64,000 nucleotides of DNA from Rhodomicrobium vannielii ATCC 17100. GTDB taxonomy: Bacteria; Pseudomonadota; Alphaproteobacteria; Rhizobiales; Rhodomicrobiaceae. A program made the translations under genes and the position numbers. The notes below the pieces were generated by a model, which saw nothing but the letters and a program-made list of their open reading frames with translations, was not told where the DNA came from and made no database searches. The stretch's first letter is position 1. Each line of letters begins with the position of its first letter. The stretch lies in contig NC_014664.1 of assembly GCF_000166055.1 (NCBI RefSeq), positions 3,813,501 through 3,877,500 on the forward strand, written 5' to 3'. Shown in pieces: positions 38,592 through 48,225 of the stretch.

Positions 38592-39023
38592 CTATTCGTC
38601 GCGGGTTGCGAGCGTCAGCGCGTGGGTGAGGTCGGTGCGCGAGATGAAGCCGACGAGCTTGCCCTCTTCGAGCACCGGAAAGCCGCGCGTGCGAAGCTTC
38701 ACCATCAGCTCCAGAACCTTTGTCAGCGGCGTTTCAAGCTCGACGTGGACGATGTCCTTCATCATCACCTCGCCCACCGTCTTCGACATGACCTCACCGT
38801 AGTGCGGCATGAGGTGGCTGGTGTCGAAGATGAACGCCTTCAGGAAGTCGAGCTTCGTTACGAGGCCGACGAGCACGTCGTTATCCACAACCGGGAAGGA
38901 ATTGTAATCGTTGTGATCGAACAGCGCGCCGAGTTCGCGGAGCGTCAGCGACGAGGGAACGGATTCGACGTCCTTCGTCATGAACTGACTGGCATGCCAC
39001 TCAAGAAAGCGATGCATCGGCAT
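38592..39023 (-). CDS. tandem CBS domain protein
   Basis: 143 residues from the ATG at 39023, with GGAGA upstream; the longer frame to 39068 lacks support. Two CBS motifs: FMTKDVESVPSSLTLREL to DVLVGLVTKLDF, and VMMKDIVHVELETPL to GKLVGFISRTDL. Stand-alone CBS pairs bind adenosyl ligands and modulate partner proteins; no partner is evident. Confidence 0.9.
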   Translation of the reverse strand: MPMHRFLEWHASQFMTKDVESVPSSLTLRELGALFDHNDYNSFPVVDNDVLVGLVTKLDFLKAFIFDTSHLMPHYGEVMSKTVGEVMMKDIVHVELETPLTKVLELMVKLRTRGFPVLEEGKLVGFISRTDLTHALTLATRDE

Positions 39024-39125
39024 GGAAAGTCTCCGTGTGTCAATAAAAGCGGTTCGAAATGGCGTCATCCGGCGCGGGCCGCATCGCGCCGTCCGACATT
39101 TCGTAAAACAGGCGTCTTCCCAGGT

Positions 39126-40289
39126 CTACGGGATATTTCGCGGCGCGGCGCTATTCGCGCGCAGCGGCGGACTTTCGAGCCCGTTCAATCGCGCCTGGAA
39201 GTCGGCGAAGCTGATGCCTCGGCCGCCGCGTTCGCGGAAATAGACGTGCTGCGCGAACTTGCGCATGGGGGCGGTCCCGAGCGCGGCCGACAGAAGCGCG
39301 TTCGGCGGCGCGAGATTGAGCGCAAGGCGCGTCAGGTGGCTGAGGCCGAAACGCGGCAGTTCCTTCGCGAGCGCCATCTCCGGCGATGGTCCGAGATGCA
39401 GAAGGTGATCGGCGACCACCTGCGCCGCGCGCCGCCCATACTGGAAGGCAAAGCCGACGCCGCCGCCGGTTGTCGGCGAAACCATGCCCGCCGCATCGCC
39501 GATCAGTGTCACGCCATCGGTGGCGAAGGGCCGGACCAAGCCGCCGCATGGAATGCGCCCCGTTCGCCGCTCCACGAGCCTCGCATCCTCGAAGCCGAAG
39601 ATCGGCGCGGTCTTGGCGAGGAAGGCGGCGAGATGCGGCCTCCGTCCCGGACGGGCGGCAAGCCCGGCATGAAACAGCGACGGCCCCGGCGCGACCCAGG
39701 CGATATGCCCCGGCGCGAGCTGCGAATCGAGGAAGCAATGCAGGAAGCGCGGGTCCGCGTCGAGCCCGTCATATTCGTGCTCGGTGGCGAGCATGAACCG
39801 CGTGTTGAGCCCAAGCCCGAAGGCGCGAGCCACGGCAGACTTCGCACCGTCCGCGCCGATGATGTGCCGCGCCGAAATGTTGACGCCCTTGAAAAGGAAT
39901 ATGCCGTCCTTGCGTTCCGCGCCCTGAAACGGCGTGCGCCACAGGATCTGCGCGCCCACCCGCTGCGCTTCCTGCGCAAGCCAGCCGAGCACGCGTCCGG
40001 TGTCCGTCGTCACGAAGAAGCTGTCCGGCGCGAACAGATCGACGTGGCGGAGATTGGGAGCGTAAAGCCGCACGCCGTAAACGCGTCGCGTGAGATTGTA
40101 CGGGAGGTCGATTTCCTGTGCGGCTTCCTTCGTGAGGATGCCCGTCGACGCCACATGCTGCCCCGCAGCGGCTTTTGGTTCGAGAACGGCGACTTTCAGC
40201 CCGCGAATCGCCGCGGTCTTGGCGGCTACCAACCCGGCGAAGCTTGCACCGGCAATGACCAGATCATAGGGGTGAGGGGTGCGTGCCAT
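39126..40289 (-). CDS. FAD-dependent oxidoreductase, geranylgeranyl reductase family
   Basis: 387 residues. N-terminal FAD-binding DLVIAGASFAGLVAAKTA (GxGxxG variant) with ASTGILTKEAA, and the second FAD motif GVTLIGDAAGMVSPTTGGG near residue 265. This matches the geranylgeranyl reductase/UbiH superfamily that reduces isoprenoid chains or hydroxylates rings. The N-terminal signature SxSxxxK for substrate specificity is not conclusive. Divergent from ubiE, so a quinone or isoprenoid role is possible. Confidence 0.82.
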   Translation of the reverse strand: MARTPHPYDLVIAGASFAGLVAAKTAAIRGLKVAVLEPKAAAGQHVASTGILTKEAAQEIDLPYNLTRRVYGVRLYAPNLRHVDLFAPDSFFVTTDTGRVLGWLAQEAQRVGAQILWRTPFQGAERKDGIFLFKGVNISARHIIGADGAKSAVARAFGLGLNTRFMLATEHEYDGLDADPRFLHCFLDSQLAPGHIAWVAPGPSLFHAGLAARPGRRPHLAAFLAKTAPIFGFEDARLVERRTGRIPCGGLVRPFATDGVTLIGDAAGMVSPTTGGGVGFAFQYGRRAAQVVADHLLHLGPSPEMALAKELPRFGLSHLTRLALNLAPPNALLSAALGTAPMRKFAQHVYFRERGGRGISFADFQARLNGLESPPLRANSAAPRNIP

Positions 40290-40478
40290 GGCTTAAAAAT
40301 TTTCTCGTGGGTGTAAAAACTCTATCTTCGCGGAGAATTGTGGCGGTTGTACAGCCCCTTCGCATTGCAGCACAAAGCGCCCGGTTAATGCCTCCAAGCA
40401 TAATGACGCGTTTACATTGTGCCGCTCGTGCGCCACATATCGCATCAAATTTTCTCACTCGCCCCCGGAGCGAACGGA

Positions 40479-41210
40479 ATGACTGCTTACGATCACAAAA
40501 TCCAGAACCTCGGTTTTCAGGGGTTCGTCAACACCGTCTTCGACCGTGTCGCCACGCGCTACGACCTGATGAACGACCTGATGTCGGGCGGCGTCCATCG
40601 CATCTGGAAGGATGCGGCGATCAACTGGCTCGCGCCGTCCAAGTCGAGCGCATCGCTGCTGATCGACGTGGCTGGCGGCACCGGCGATATCACGAAGCGC
40701 TTTCTCAAGGCCGCCGGACGCGGATCGCGCTCGATCATCACCGACATCAACCATTCGATGATGGACGAAGGCCGCGACAAGCATCCCGAGTTCGCGGGCC
40801 ATGTCGAGTTCGTGCAGGCGAACGCGGAGAGCCTGCCGTATCGCGATAACACGTCGGACTTCTACACCATCTCCTTCGGCATCCGTAACGTGGACAACAA
40901 GCAGAACGCGCTGAACGAAGCGTTCCGCGTGCTGAAGCCGGGCGGCCGCTTCCTCTGCCTCGAATTCTCGCGCGTGCAGGTGCCGCTGTTCGACAAGGTC
41001 TACGAGGTCTATTCCGATAATGTGGTGCCGCCGCTTGGCCGCGTCGTGGCGGGCGATGCGGAGCCCTATCGCTACCTCGTTGACAGCATCCGCGCCTTCC
41101 CGGATCAGAAGAAGTTCGCCGGAATGATCGAAAAGGCAGGCTTCAGCCGCGTGCAGTATCGCAACCTGTCGGGTGGTATCGCGGCGATTCACTCCGGCCT
41201 GAAGCTTTAG
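40479..41210 (+). CDS. ubiE: ubiquinone/menaquinone C-methyltransferase
   Basis: 243 residues from the ATG at 40479 (CCCGGAG upstream). UbiE/COQ5 signatures: VATRYDLMNDLMSGGVHRIW, the SAM motif DVAGGTGDITKRFL, ISFGIRNVDN and [14 protein letters not shown]. It methylates the quinone ring in ubiquinone synthesis. Usual neighbours ubiB and mutM are not present in the window. Confidence 0.96.
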   Translation: MTAYDHKIQNLGFQGFVNTVFDRVATRYDLMNDLMSGGVHRIWKDAAINWLAPSKSSASLLIDVAGGTGDITKRFLKAAGRGSRSIITDINHSMMDEGRDKHPEFAGHVEFVQANAESLPYRDNTSDFYTISFGIRNVDNKQNALNEAFRVLKPGGRFLCLEFSRVQVPLFDKVYEVYSDNVVPPLGRVVAGDAEPYRYLVDSIRAFPDQKKFAGMIEKAGFSRVQYRNLSGGIAAIHSGLKL

Positions 41211-41390
41211 TCAACGCATGATAAGACGCGTCCCGCCGCTCAGGCGGGGCGGCGTCGCTTGGACAGCGCCTTGGCCGCATGGCCGTTGGAACGCCTCGCT
41301 GTGGGCGCGACCGTCGGCAGCCTGAGATTCAAGAAACATCGACGCAGCCGACCTGGCAGACGCGCCTGCCCGGGGTCGGCGGTGCCGTTG

Positions 41391-41891
41391 TCAGGCCTGC
41401 GGCATGCCGGAGATGTCGAAGCGCTTCTTGATGCGGTCGAAAAGCTGATCGCGCACGGCGCGGTAGCCTTCGAGGATCTGCTCGCGGTTGCCGGTGGCGG
41501 CGGAGGGATCGATCGTCGGCCAGTATTCGACGTCGACAGCCATGGTGCGCGTGAATTCCAGCGCCTTGTGATGCGCTTCCGGCGCGAGCGTCACGATGAG
41601 GTCGAAGGACGTGTCCTCCAGATCCTCGATGGTTCGCGGCTGGTGATGGGTGATGTCGATGCCGATTTCGTCCATCACAGCGATCACGAAAGGGTCGATT
41701 TCGCCCTGGCGCACGCCCGCCGAGCGCACATAGATCCGCCTTCCCGCGAGAAAACGCAGGATCGCGGCCGCCATGGGCGACCTTATCGAATTGTAGTTAC
41801 AAGCAAAAAGTACGGCCTGGGGCAAATCTTCCTGTCGCTGCGCAAAGGATCCATCCGGGAGAAGATATTCTGACCGACTGGCGATCCTCAA
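41391..41891 (-). CDS. low-molecular-weight phosphatase family protein
   Basis: 166 residues counted from a TTG at 41891 without a clear ribosome binding site, so the start is uncertain. The loop FACNYNSIRSPMA has the Cys-x5-Arg signature of LMW phosphatases, and SAGVRQGEIDPF, THHQPRTIEDL and FDLIVTLAPEA follow. It is an alphaproteobacterial branch distinct from the tyrosine phosphatase at 35583 and the arsenate reductase at 30049. Function unknown. Confidence 0.85.
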   Translation of the reverse strand: MRIASRSEYLLPDGSFAQRQEDLPQAVLFACNYNSIRSPMAAAILRFLAGRRIYVRSAGVRQGEIDPFVIAVMDEIGIDITHHQPRTIEDLEDTSFDLIVTLAPEAHHKALEFTRTMAVDVEYWPTIDPSAATGNREQILEGYRAVRDQLFDRIKKRFDISGMPQA

Positions 41892-42103
41892 GCAAAGCCA
41901 AAGGCAAGCCTGCGCGCTGCGATCCTTATGGTTATAGCTTTCGGGCCGCCGATAGAAAAGCAGTCAGACGTTGCGGCATGGCTGGCCTTTCGTCGACGAA
42001 TGCGCCCTAAGTCTCCTTGATGGCGCGGGCGGTCATTCGTATGAGAGGTTAACCGGGGAACGCCCCGCGAGAGGCGTTGCTCCAGACAAAAGGGGAGGGG
42101 ACG

Positions 42104-42442
42104 TTGCGTAAAATCGGCGTCATCATGATTGCATGCGCGCTTGGCGCATGCGCTACCAGCGGCGACACACGCCTTTCGACAGGTGCGGCGAGCGGCCCTT
42201 CCGAGCCGGTTTCCGCCGAAAGGGTCGCCACCATAGAACCGGCGAAGGTCAATCACGCGCCCTATATGGGCTTCAGTTGCGAGAAGCTCGCGGGTGACCG
42301 GGCGCGCATCGCCGACGATCTTGCCGCCGTTTCAGCCGGGAAGGCTGGATCACAGGCCGCCGATGTCAAAGGCCAGATCGCCCGCCTCAAGGGCGAGGAA
42401 CTCGCCGTCGCAACCGCCATGCGCTCGAAGAACTGCAAGTGA
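42104..42442 (+). CDS. small predicted lipoprotein
   Basis: 112 residues from a TTG at 42104, selected because AGGGGAGGGG lies directly upstream and because it opens a lipoprotein signal peptide LRKIGVIMIACALGACATSG with lipobox LGAC. The mature part ends in a helical segment (DDLAAVSAGKAGSQAADVKG, then LKGEELAVATAM). Family unknown. Confidence 0.72.
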   Translation: MRKIGVIMIACALGACATSGDTRLSTGAASGPSEPVSAERVATIEPAKVNHAPYMGFSCEKLAGDRARIADDLAAVSAGKAGSQAADVKGQIARLKGEELAVATAMRSKNCK

Positions 42443-42480
42443 TCCTCGCGCGTCGCGATACGTGCCGCCGCCTCACCGGC

Positions 42481-43389
42481 TCAATGATGCACGCCCTCGA
42501 ACGCGGCTTCGGGCCAGCGCTTGTTCGACCACATCCACTGTGAGGGATGCTCGCGAATCCATGCCTCGAACTCGCGTTGAATGGTGGCCGTCAACACCTT
42601 GATGTCTTCGTTCGCATCGCCGGTGCGCGGCACTTCCAGTTCCTTGAACGCGATGGAAAAACGCGACTCCTTGCCGATGCGGATGCAGCGGCCCACCGCA
42701 AGGCGCGTGCCCGCGCGTCGGGCGAGCCATGCGGGTGCGACGGTCGCCCACATCGGATGACCGAAGAACGGCACCTGCACGCCATGCCAGTCGGCGAGGT
42801 CGGCCAGCATGCCGAGCGCGCCGCCGCTTCGCACATGCGTGGCGATGCGCATGATCGTGGCGAGCCCCTCGTTGCTCTTGCTGGCGAACAGGCCGCCCGG
42901 ATAAAGCTGTGCGCGCTTGTTGCGGATGTAGCGGTCCACATAGGGGTTTTCGACCAGCCGGTAAACGCCGGCCGTGTTCGCGCCGATGGTGAGCAGCGGC
43001 AGGATCGCGATTTCCCAATTGCCCATATGCGGCGCGGCGACGACGAGCGGCCCCATCTCGTTGCGGTAACGGTCGAGCAACTCCGGGTTTTCGATAGCAA
43101 AGCGCGACGGATCTTTCAAAAGGCGGTCGAGCTGGAACGTCTCCGCCATCACGCGCCCGAGATTGTCCCACATCTCGTCGACGATGGCCTCGCGTTCGGC
43201 GTGCGTCGTCTCCGGCATGGCCTTGGCGAGGTTGCGCAGCGCCCGGGCCTGACGATGGGTCTTCGGCGCAAGGAACCGCCAGGCGCGAGCGGAAAACGCG
43301 GTGGCCATGTCAAGCGGCATCGCGCGGACGATCGCCGCGATGGCCAGAACGGCACCGTATTCAAGCCTTTGGCGGAGATCGAGAAACAT
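42481..43389 (-). CDS. lipid A lauroyl/lysophospholipid acyltransferase (LpxL family)
   Basis: 302 residues. An N-terminal hydrophobic anchor is followed by the acyltransferase motif AAPHMGNWEIA (H-x4-E), VYRLVENPYVDRYIRNKR, GLFASKSNEG and VQVPFFGHPM. LpxL/HtrB-type enzymes add secondary acyl chains to lipid A at the inner membrane. Which of several paralogues this is cannot be told from sequence alone. Confidence 0.9.
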   Translation of the reverse strand: MFLDLRQRLEYGAVLAIAAIVRAMPLDMATAFSARAWRFLAPKTHRQARALRNLAKAMPETTHAEREAIVDEMWDNLGRVMAETFQLDRLLKDPSRFAIENPELLDRYRNEMGPLVVAAPHMGNWEIAILPLLTIGANTAGVYRLVENPYVDRYIRNKRAQLYPGGLFASKSNEGLATIMRIATHVRSGGALGMLADLADWHGVQVPFFGHPMWATVAPAWLARRAGTRLAVGRCIRIGKESRFSIAFKELEVPRTGDANEDIKVLTATIQREFEAWIREHPSQWMWSNKRWPEAAFEGVHH

Positions 43390-43456
43390 TATCGGGGACG
43401 CGCGGTGAGAGCCTCACGCCTGTCTTGCAAGCGCAACCTTCGGCGTCAAGCCTAAA

Positions 43457-43620
43457 CGCGTGCTTTGGCGCGTACGTTTGGCCCGCCTCCCCGCGCGCTT
43501 CAGAACAAACGTGTGCGCCTCAAGAGCACGCGCAACTTATTGATGAATCGGGGCAGTTTTCGAATTTCACATTTGATTGTCGAGCCGCAGCGGGGATGGA
43601 TCAAATGTAAAATTCACTGC
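43457..43620. repeat. two-hairpin dispersed repeat, copy B
   Basis: First palindrome (43457-43534) pairs gcgtgctttggcgcg with cgcctcaagagcacgcgc. Second palindrome (43553-43620) pairs gcagttttcgaatttcacatt with aatgtaaaattcactgc. Order, spacing and sequence match copy A at 17111-17274. The right end covers the stop codon of the Ubi-type gene. Confidence 0.75.
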
Positions 43621-44810
43621 ACCGGGCCAGCAGGAGCCATCCCGCGCCGCATGAAAGCCCTGCGTAGCGGCCCGATCGCGCCGAGCGCATAGAGGCCAAG
43701 CCCGCGCGCGGCCTGCATCGGGAGGAAGCTGGACAGGAGGCTGCGGTTCAGGAGGTCGACGCCGAGCGTCCGGCTGACGATGTCGCCGCGGCGCGCCGCC
43801 GAGTAGTCACGCAGCAGGTCTTCGCCGCCGAGGTCCGCATTCGCCGCCTTGGCATCGACGAGAAGGCCCAGCAGCGCCTCCACATCGCGGAAGCCGAGGT
43901 TCAGCCCCTGCGCGCCGATGGGCGGCACCGCATGCGCCGCTTCGCCCACGAGCGCAACGCGGGCACGGCCAAACTCGCGCGCCATGAGCGCCGAGAGCGG
44001 GAATGCGCCGCGTTGGCTGAGGTCGAAGATGCGGCCGAGCGCGAAATGCGACGCCTTTTCCATCTCACGCGCGAAGGCTTCGTCGTCGAGCCCCATCAGA
44101 CGAGCCGTGTCGGCCTTGCGCTCCGTCCAGACGAAGCTCGACCGGTTGCCGGGTAGCGGTATGAGCGTGAACGGTCCGCCGTTTCGGTGAAATTCGATGC
44201 ATAGCCCGTTATGCGGCCGGGCGTGGCTGAAACTCGCAGCCATCGCGGTTTGCTCGTAAGGCCATGTCAGCGCGCGAATGCCCGCCGCCTCGCGGGTGGC
44301 GGAGTTTCGACCGTCGGCGGCGATGGCGAGGGGCGCATAAAGCTCGATGCCGTTTTCGAAGGCGAGGATCGCCCGCGTGGCAGACTCGTGGAACGTTCGC
44401 AGCGGACCCGGCGTGAGAATCGCGATGCCCTTTTCCGCCGCGATCTCTTTCAGCGCCCGCGCGAGATCGGCATTGGCGATGTTGCAGCCGAATGCCTCCT
44501 CGCCGATTTCGGCAGCCTTGAACAGCGCGTCGGGCGCGCGAAGGCGGCGTCCTGTGTCGTCGATGAATTGAAGCGCGCGAAGCGGCTCCGCATGCGGCTC
44601 GCATCGATCCCAGACGCCGAGCCGCGCAAGGAAGGCGATGGTCGTGTTGAAAAGCGCCGCGCTGCGCCCGGTCGCGGCATGAGAGGACGCGGCGGGGGAC
44701 GTGTCGACGACGGTCGCGGTCAGGCCCGCATCGTGGCAGCCGATTGCCGCTGCGAGTCCCGCAGGCCCCGCGCCGATCACGATGACTTCGGACCTCTGGG
44801 TGAAGCTCAT
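43614..44810 (-). CDS. UbiH/UbiF/COQ6-type FAD monooxygenase
   Basis: 398 residues. FAD-binding VIVIGAGPAGLAAAIG at the N-terminus, NIANADLARAL, and the diagnostic GEAAHAVPPIGAQGLNLGFR with following D. Members hydroxylate the ubiquinone ring. The regiospecificity is not evident. The last residues and stop codon fall within the right arm of a dispersed repeat, so the C-terminus may have been altered. Confidence 0.92.
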   Translation of the reverse strand: MSFTQRSEVIVIGAGPAGLAAAIGCHDAGLTATVVDTSPAASSHAATGRSAALFNTTIAFLARLGVWDRCEPHAEPLRALQFIDDTGRRLRAPDALFKAAEIGEEAFGCNIANADLARALKEIAAEKGIAILTPGPLRTFHESATRAILAFENGIELYAPLAIAADGRNSATREAAGIRALTWPYEQTAMAASFSHARPHNGLCIEFHRNGGPFTLIPLPGNRSSFVWTERKADTARLMGLDDEAFAREMEKASHFALGRIFDLSQRGAFPLSALMAREFGRARVALVGEAAHAVPPIGAQGLNLGFRDVEALLGLLVDAKAANADLGGEDLLRDYSAARRGDIVSRTLGVDLLNRSLLSSFLPMQAARGLGLYALGAIGPLRRAFMRRGMAPAGPVQ

Positions 44811-45386
44811 TTCCGTGCTCCCACTCTTTTGTTGCGGCGCAGCTTATCGTGACCAACCAAAACCGGGAACGGCTTCTCGATCATCTTTGCGCGAGGCGCC
44901 CGGCGGCTCCCCGCATCAGACAACCCATCGAGACCAGCCGGGTTTCGGGCGGCGATGAGAAAGGAATTCCACAGTCCGAAGCGGCGAAAAACGGACCGAG
45001 GCTTTGTTCAGTGCAACGCACGCCAAAAGGCTATGCAAGTAACACGCTAGTTGAGTTGTGGCACCGCCAGATTCAGTGCCGGCGCCCCATAATCAGTACA
45101 AGCAATCGCGGCAACAGGTTGTGATGCGGCGAGTTTCGTTGCGCACACGCCACAAATTTCTACAAGTTAAATTCAATTTTAAGTTGCGCAGTTTACGAAA
45201 CAATAAGACTCGGTTAGCAACCAGAGATGGTAACGGCCGCTGAAAATCGTTGGCCGACCGAGTTTGTCTCAGCACCGAGTGGAGCCTCGCGGCTCGAAAG
45301 GAGGCGGTGGCACACAGCTCTCCCGCCAGTCAGAACACATTTAAACCGGTGTTTGCCCAGCACATTTGGGTTGAAGGGAGATACAG
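44811..45386. other. intergenic region upstream of second porin
   Basis: About 575 bases between divergent genes with no supported reading frame. The AT-rich part at 45150-45230 may contain the porin promoter. A long leader, as at the first porin, is likely. Confidence 0.4.
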
Positions 45387-47027
45387 ATGATCGGCGGACT
45401 CGTGACAAGGACGAGCCTTGCGTGTGCGGCAACTCTAGGTTTTGTGCTGGGTTTCGGGCAGGTTGCGGCATTGGCGGCCGACACCGGTACGAAATCGGCA
45501 AAAGATCTGACCCTCGGCGGCGACTGCTGCGCCGATCTTGAAGAGCGCGTGGCCGAACTTGAGGTCACAACGGTTCGAAAGGGCAACCGCAAGGTCTCGC
45601 TCGAACTTTCGGGCTGGGTCGACAAGATCCTGCTCTTCTGGAACGACGGCAAGCAGAGTGACCTCTACGTTGAGGACAACAACTTTGCTTCTACCCGCTT
45701 CCGGATGAAAGGTGTTGGCCAGATGGCGCCCGACTGGAAGGCCGGCTTCTTGATGGAATACGAGTTCCGCGACGCATCGTCCAATCTGGTCGATCAGCTC
45801 ACGGAGCAGAACCGCAACATCGAGACGGCGCTCCGCATCCGGCAAGAAAACTTCTTCGTTGAAAACCAAACATTCGGCCGAGTGACGCTCGGCTTCCAGA
45901 ACACCGCAACAAAGGATCTGACGCTCATCAATCTCGGTGGTGGCTTCAGCAACGTCGAGAACTACCACGCCGCCAGCTTCTTCATCCGCGACAACACGCT
46001 GCCGACGAGTTCCTGGTTCAACACAACGACCAACACTTTCGTGGCGACCGCTCCCACGTCCGGGGCGCTTCCCAACTCGACGCGCACCGTGGCGCCGACC
46101 CTCAGCGCCACCGATTCGGGGACTGTCGTCGCCTTTGCGCCGGGCGGCCTGGTCTGGAACAACCTTTCGAACGCGCTCGATAGCCAGCGCATGGAGGCAA
46201 TTCGTTACGACTCGCCGGAAATCTGCGGCTTCATTGCCTCTTTCGCTTGGGGGCAGAACGACTTCTGGGATGCGGCACTGCGTTATCAGAAGGAGTGGAA
46301 TTCCATCCGTGTCGCGGGCGGCGTCGGCTATCAATGGTGGGGCGAGCGCTCGCTGACTCTCGGCGCGCCCTGGGCGGCAAATTCGATCTATCAGGGTAGC
46401 GATCAATCCAACCAGCCAGGCATGACGGCGGGGCCGAGTGCTGGCGTGGCCGCATCGCAGCTTTTCTCCAATGCCAACAACATATATGGCGGCGCGCGCT
46501 ACCGCGTGAACTCCAAGATCGAAGTTGTGGAAGGCAATCTCTCGGCGATTCATCTGCCGACCGGCCTTTACGGCTCCATCGTTGCTGGCACGCGGCACAT
46601 CGAAAACTCGCCTGTCGAGTCTCTCAACAAGGACGCGACCTACTGGTACACACAGGTTGGCATCACGAAACGTGTCTTCGAAGTTGGCGCGTCGACGATC
46701 TATGCGGAATACGGCAATTACGACAATTTCGCTGCAGCGGCGGTCTATTTCCAGGTGTGGAATTCCGCGAATGGCAACACCCTCAGCACGACTCGCGTCC
46801 GGGACTCGAACGTCGACCGCTTCGGCATTGGCGTGACGCAGGCCTTCGACGGCGCGGCGATGGAAATCTATGGCAATTATCTTCACTATAACGCCAGCAT
46901 CGCTACGACGACGTCTTACGTCGGCAGTGCGACCGGCGGGGCCGCAACCACCGGCTTCAACAACACCGAAAGCCGTTCGCCGGAAGACTGGGACGCGTTC
47001 TACACCGGTGCTCGTCTGAAGTTCTGA
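45387..47027 (+). CDS. outer-membrane porin (porin_2 type), long form
   Basis: 546 residues, after GAAGGGAGATACAG. A signal peptide (cleavage after AALA) and a short coil (ADLEERVAELEVTTVRKG) precede a beta-barrel that begins SLELSGWVDKIL and ends ARLKF. It shares the coil and first strands with the porin at 15609 but has extra loops (residues 205-260 and 325-365), presumably surface-exposed. A terminator hairpin follows. Confidence 0.93.
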   Translation: MIGGLVTRTSLACAATLGFVLGFGQVAALAADTGTKSAKDLTLGGDCCADLEERVAELEVTTVRKGNRKVSLELSGWVDKILLFWNDGKQSDLYVEDNNFASTRFRMKGVGQMAPDWKAGFLMEYEFRDASSNLVDQLTEQNRNIETALRIRQENFFVENQTFGRVTLGFQNTATKDLTLINLGGGFSNVENYHAASFFIRDNTLPTSSWFNTTTNTFVATAPTSGALPNSTRTVAPTLSATDSGTVVAFAPGGLVWNNLSNALDSQRMEAIRYDSPEICGFIASFAWGQNDFWDAALRYQKEWNSIRVAGGVGYQWWGERSLTLGAPWAANSIYQGSDQSNQPGMTAGPSAGVAASQLFSNANNIYGGARYRVNSKIEVVEGNLSAIHLPTGLYGSIVAGTRHIENSPVESLNKDATYWYTQVGITKRVFEVGASTIYAEYGNYDNFAAAAVYFQVWNSANGNTLSTTRVRDSNVDRFGIGVTQAFDGAAMEIYGNYLHYNASIATTTSYVGSATGGAATTGFNNTESRSPEDWDAFYTGARLKF

Positions 47028-47140
47028 GGGTTACATGCCGGAAGACACGACGCGGCATGACGCTGTAAGTTTTGATTGTCGATAAGCTTCCCTAAGCCAA
47101 ATCCTGTTTAACGCTGGCTGATCTCATCCCCACCCTATCG

Positions 47141-47165
47141 AAAGCCGCCTTCATGGGCGGCTTTT
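47141..47165 (+). terminator. rho-independent terminator after long porin
   Basis: AAAGCCGCC pairs with GGCGGCTTT across TTCATG, followed by T-rich sequence, about 110 bases after the porin stop. Confidence 0.8.
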
Positions 47166-47341
47166 GTGTGCGCGGTAGTGATGGGCGTCGCCACTTGATT
47201 TTATCGAGCAAGGTTTTCTGAACTTACTACGGCGATTTCATTGGCTTTCGCGTGCGGCAGGGCTGCGCTTTGGCTACGCGCTCTGCATCAAGTAGGTCAT
47301 CAACGCACTGATTTATAATGAAGTTGTCGTCGCTTTAAGGT
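47166..47341. other. short region without gene before tRNA-Gln
   Basis: No gene or repeat is seen. This flank faces the 3' end of tRNA-Gln, where an element could integrate, but no integrase or att repeat is recognised. Confidence 0.35.
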
Positions 47342-47416
47342 TGGCTGGGGCGCCAGGACTCGAACCTGGGAATGGCGGAATCAAAATCCGCTGCCTTACC
47401 GCTTGGCTACGCCCCA
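47342..47416 (-). tRNA. tRNA-Gln (anticodon TTG)
   Basis: On the minus strand the acceptor TGGGGCG pairs with CGCCCCA, then G and an encoded CCA. The anticodon arm GCGGA-TTTTGAT-TCCGC gives TTG, and the T arm CCAGG-TTCGAGT-CCTGG is standard. With the gene at 32667 both Gln codons are served. Confidence 0.95.
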
Positions 47417-47508
47417 ATGGGTAAATTGCCAAGTTTTTGGCATTTCACGGGGTTTAACATCGATACCACGGGGATTCAAGGGGGAACGGAGGGCGAACTT
47501 CGGTATTT

Positions 47509-47590
47509 TGCACCCACATTGCACCCACACTTAAAAACAATGGGCTTTGCACCCACATCGCTCAAAATCTGCACCCACATTACACTCACA
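47509..47590. repeat. short direct repeats of TGCACCCACA
   Basis: TGCACCCACA occurs at 47509, 47520, 47548 and 47570, with a weaker fifth copy at 47581. Spacing is irregular (11, 28 and 22 bases). It is not a CRISPR; it may be a protein-binding array or remnant of a mobile element. Confidence 0.6.
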
Positions 47591-47668
47591 TGTTCTTTTC
47601 TGTTCATGGACGTGTACGGATCGAACTGATCCGGTACGCCGCCGACGAACGGGCTTTCCTTGGCGTCC

Positions 47669-47912
47669 TTACCAGCGCTTGGTCTTGAGATTGTGAATGT
47701 GCTCGCCTTTGGCCGCGTCCTTCACGATGCGGCCCACGTCCTGGCCATATTTGATGGCGGTGTCGCCTGCCTTCAGATCCTTCAGCGCGACCTTGTGGCC
47801 GATGGGTGTCCTGCTTCACATGGACCTCGAAAGGCGCGTCGTTTTCGGTGATGACGCCGAATGCGGTCGTGCCCGCTGTGGCGTAGAGCACGATGGGGCC
47901 CGCACGCGAGAG
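47669..47912 (-). pseudogene. UxaA/SuyA-like SAF-domain protein, decayed
   Basis: In one minus-strand frame AGTTAFGVITENDAPFEVHV is readable; after a frameshift near 47810 it continues IGHKVALKDLKAGDTAIKYG and ends HIHNLKTKRW with a stop at 47669-47671. This is the small SAF-like domain of altronate dehydratase and of the sulfolactate sulfo-lyase alpha subunit, whose C-terminus is typically NLKTKRW. The N-terminus is degraded too. The partner large subunit is missing. Confidence 0.7.
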
Positions 47913-48154
47913 AAACTGGCACACAATAGGGCGATCATTCCGAATGGCGATGCGTGCAAGAGAGCGATCCGGCGCATGCCAGCAGGAATCATCGTCTTCA
48001 GTCCCTCGACAGGTTGGCTGATGAGCAGACTCCCCGATTTTTAAACATACTAAAAATATCGAAACACCGTCAAATTTATCGCAAAGCCGCGCTGCCATGA
48101 TTGTGTCGGTTTTCATCGGCGATAAAATAATGAAACAACATTTCAGTCAATGCA

Positions 48155-48166
48155 GCAAGTGCTTGC
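48155..48166 (+). promoter_or_regulatory. small dyad upstream of ABC/nitrogenase-like operon
   Basis: GCAAG-TG-CTTGC forms 5-base inverted arms and is followed by a second GCTTGCA. It could be an operator for a transcription factor controlling the operon, but no regulator gene is adjacent. Confidence 0.3.
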
Positions 48167-48196
48167 AGCTTGCAATATATTTATTGATCCGTAAAT

Positions 48197-48225
48197 TTGG
48201 TTGCATTAAAACTTTTGCATAGATA
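48197..48225 (+). promoter_or_regulatory. weak sigma70-like promoter candidate
   Basis: TTGGTT and TAGATA are separated by 17 bases, about 85 bases before the first gene of the operon. Neither box is a strong match. No sigma54 (GG-N10-GC) element was noted. Confidence 0.3.

Noticed and set aside
45435-46886. Long minus-strand reading frame opposite the second porin
   Set aside because: It is a composition-driven shadow of the porin; signal peptide, repeats and terminal aromatic residue support the plus strand.
47509-47590. CRISPR array
   Set aside because: Repeats are only ten bases long and spacing is irregular (11, 28 and 22 bases), with no cas genes.
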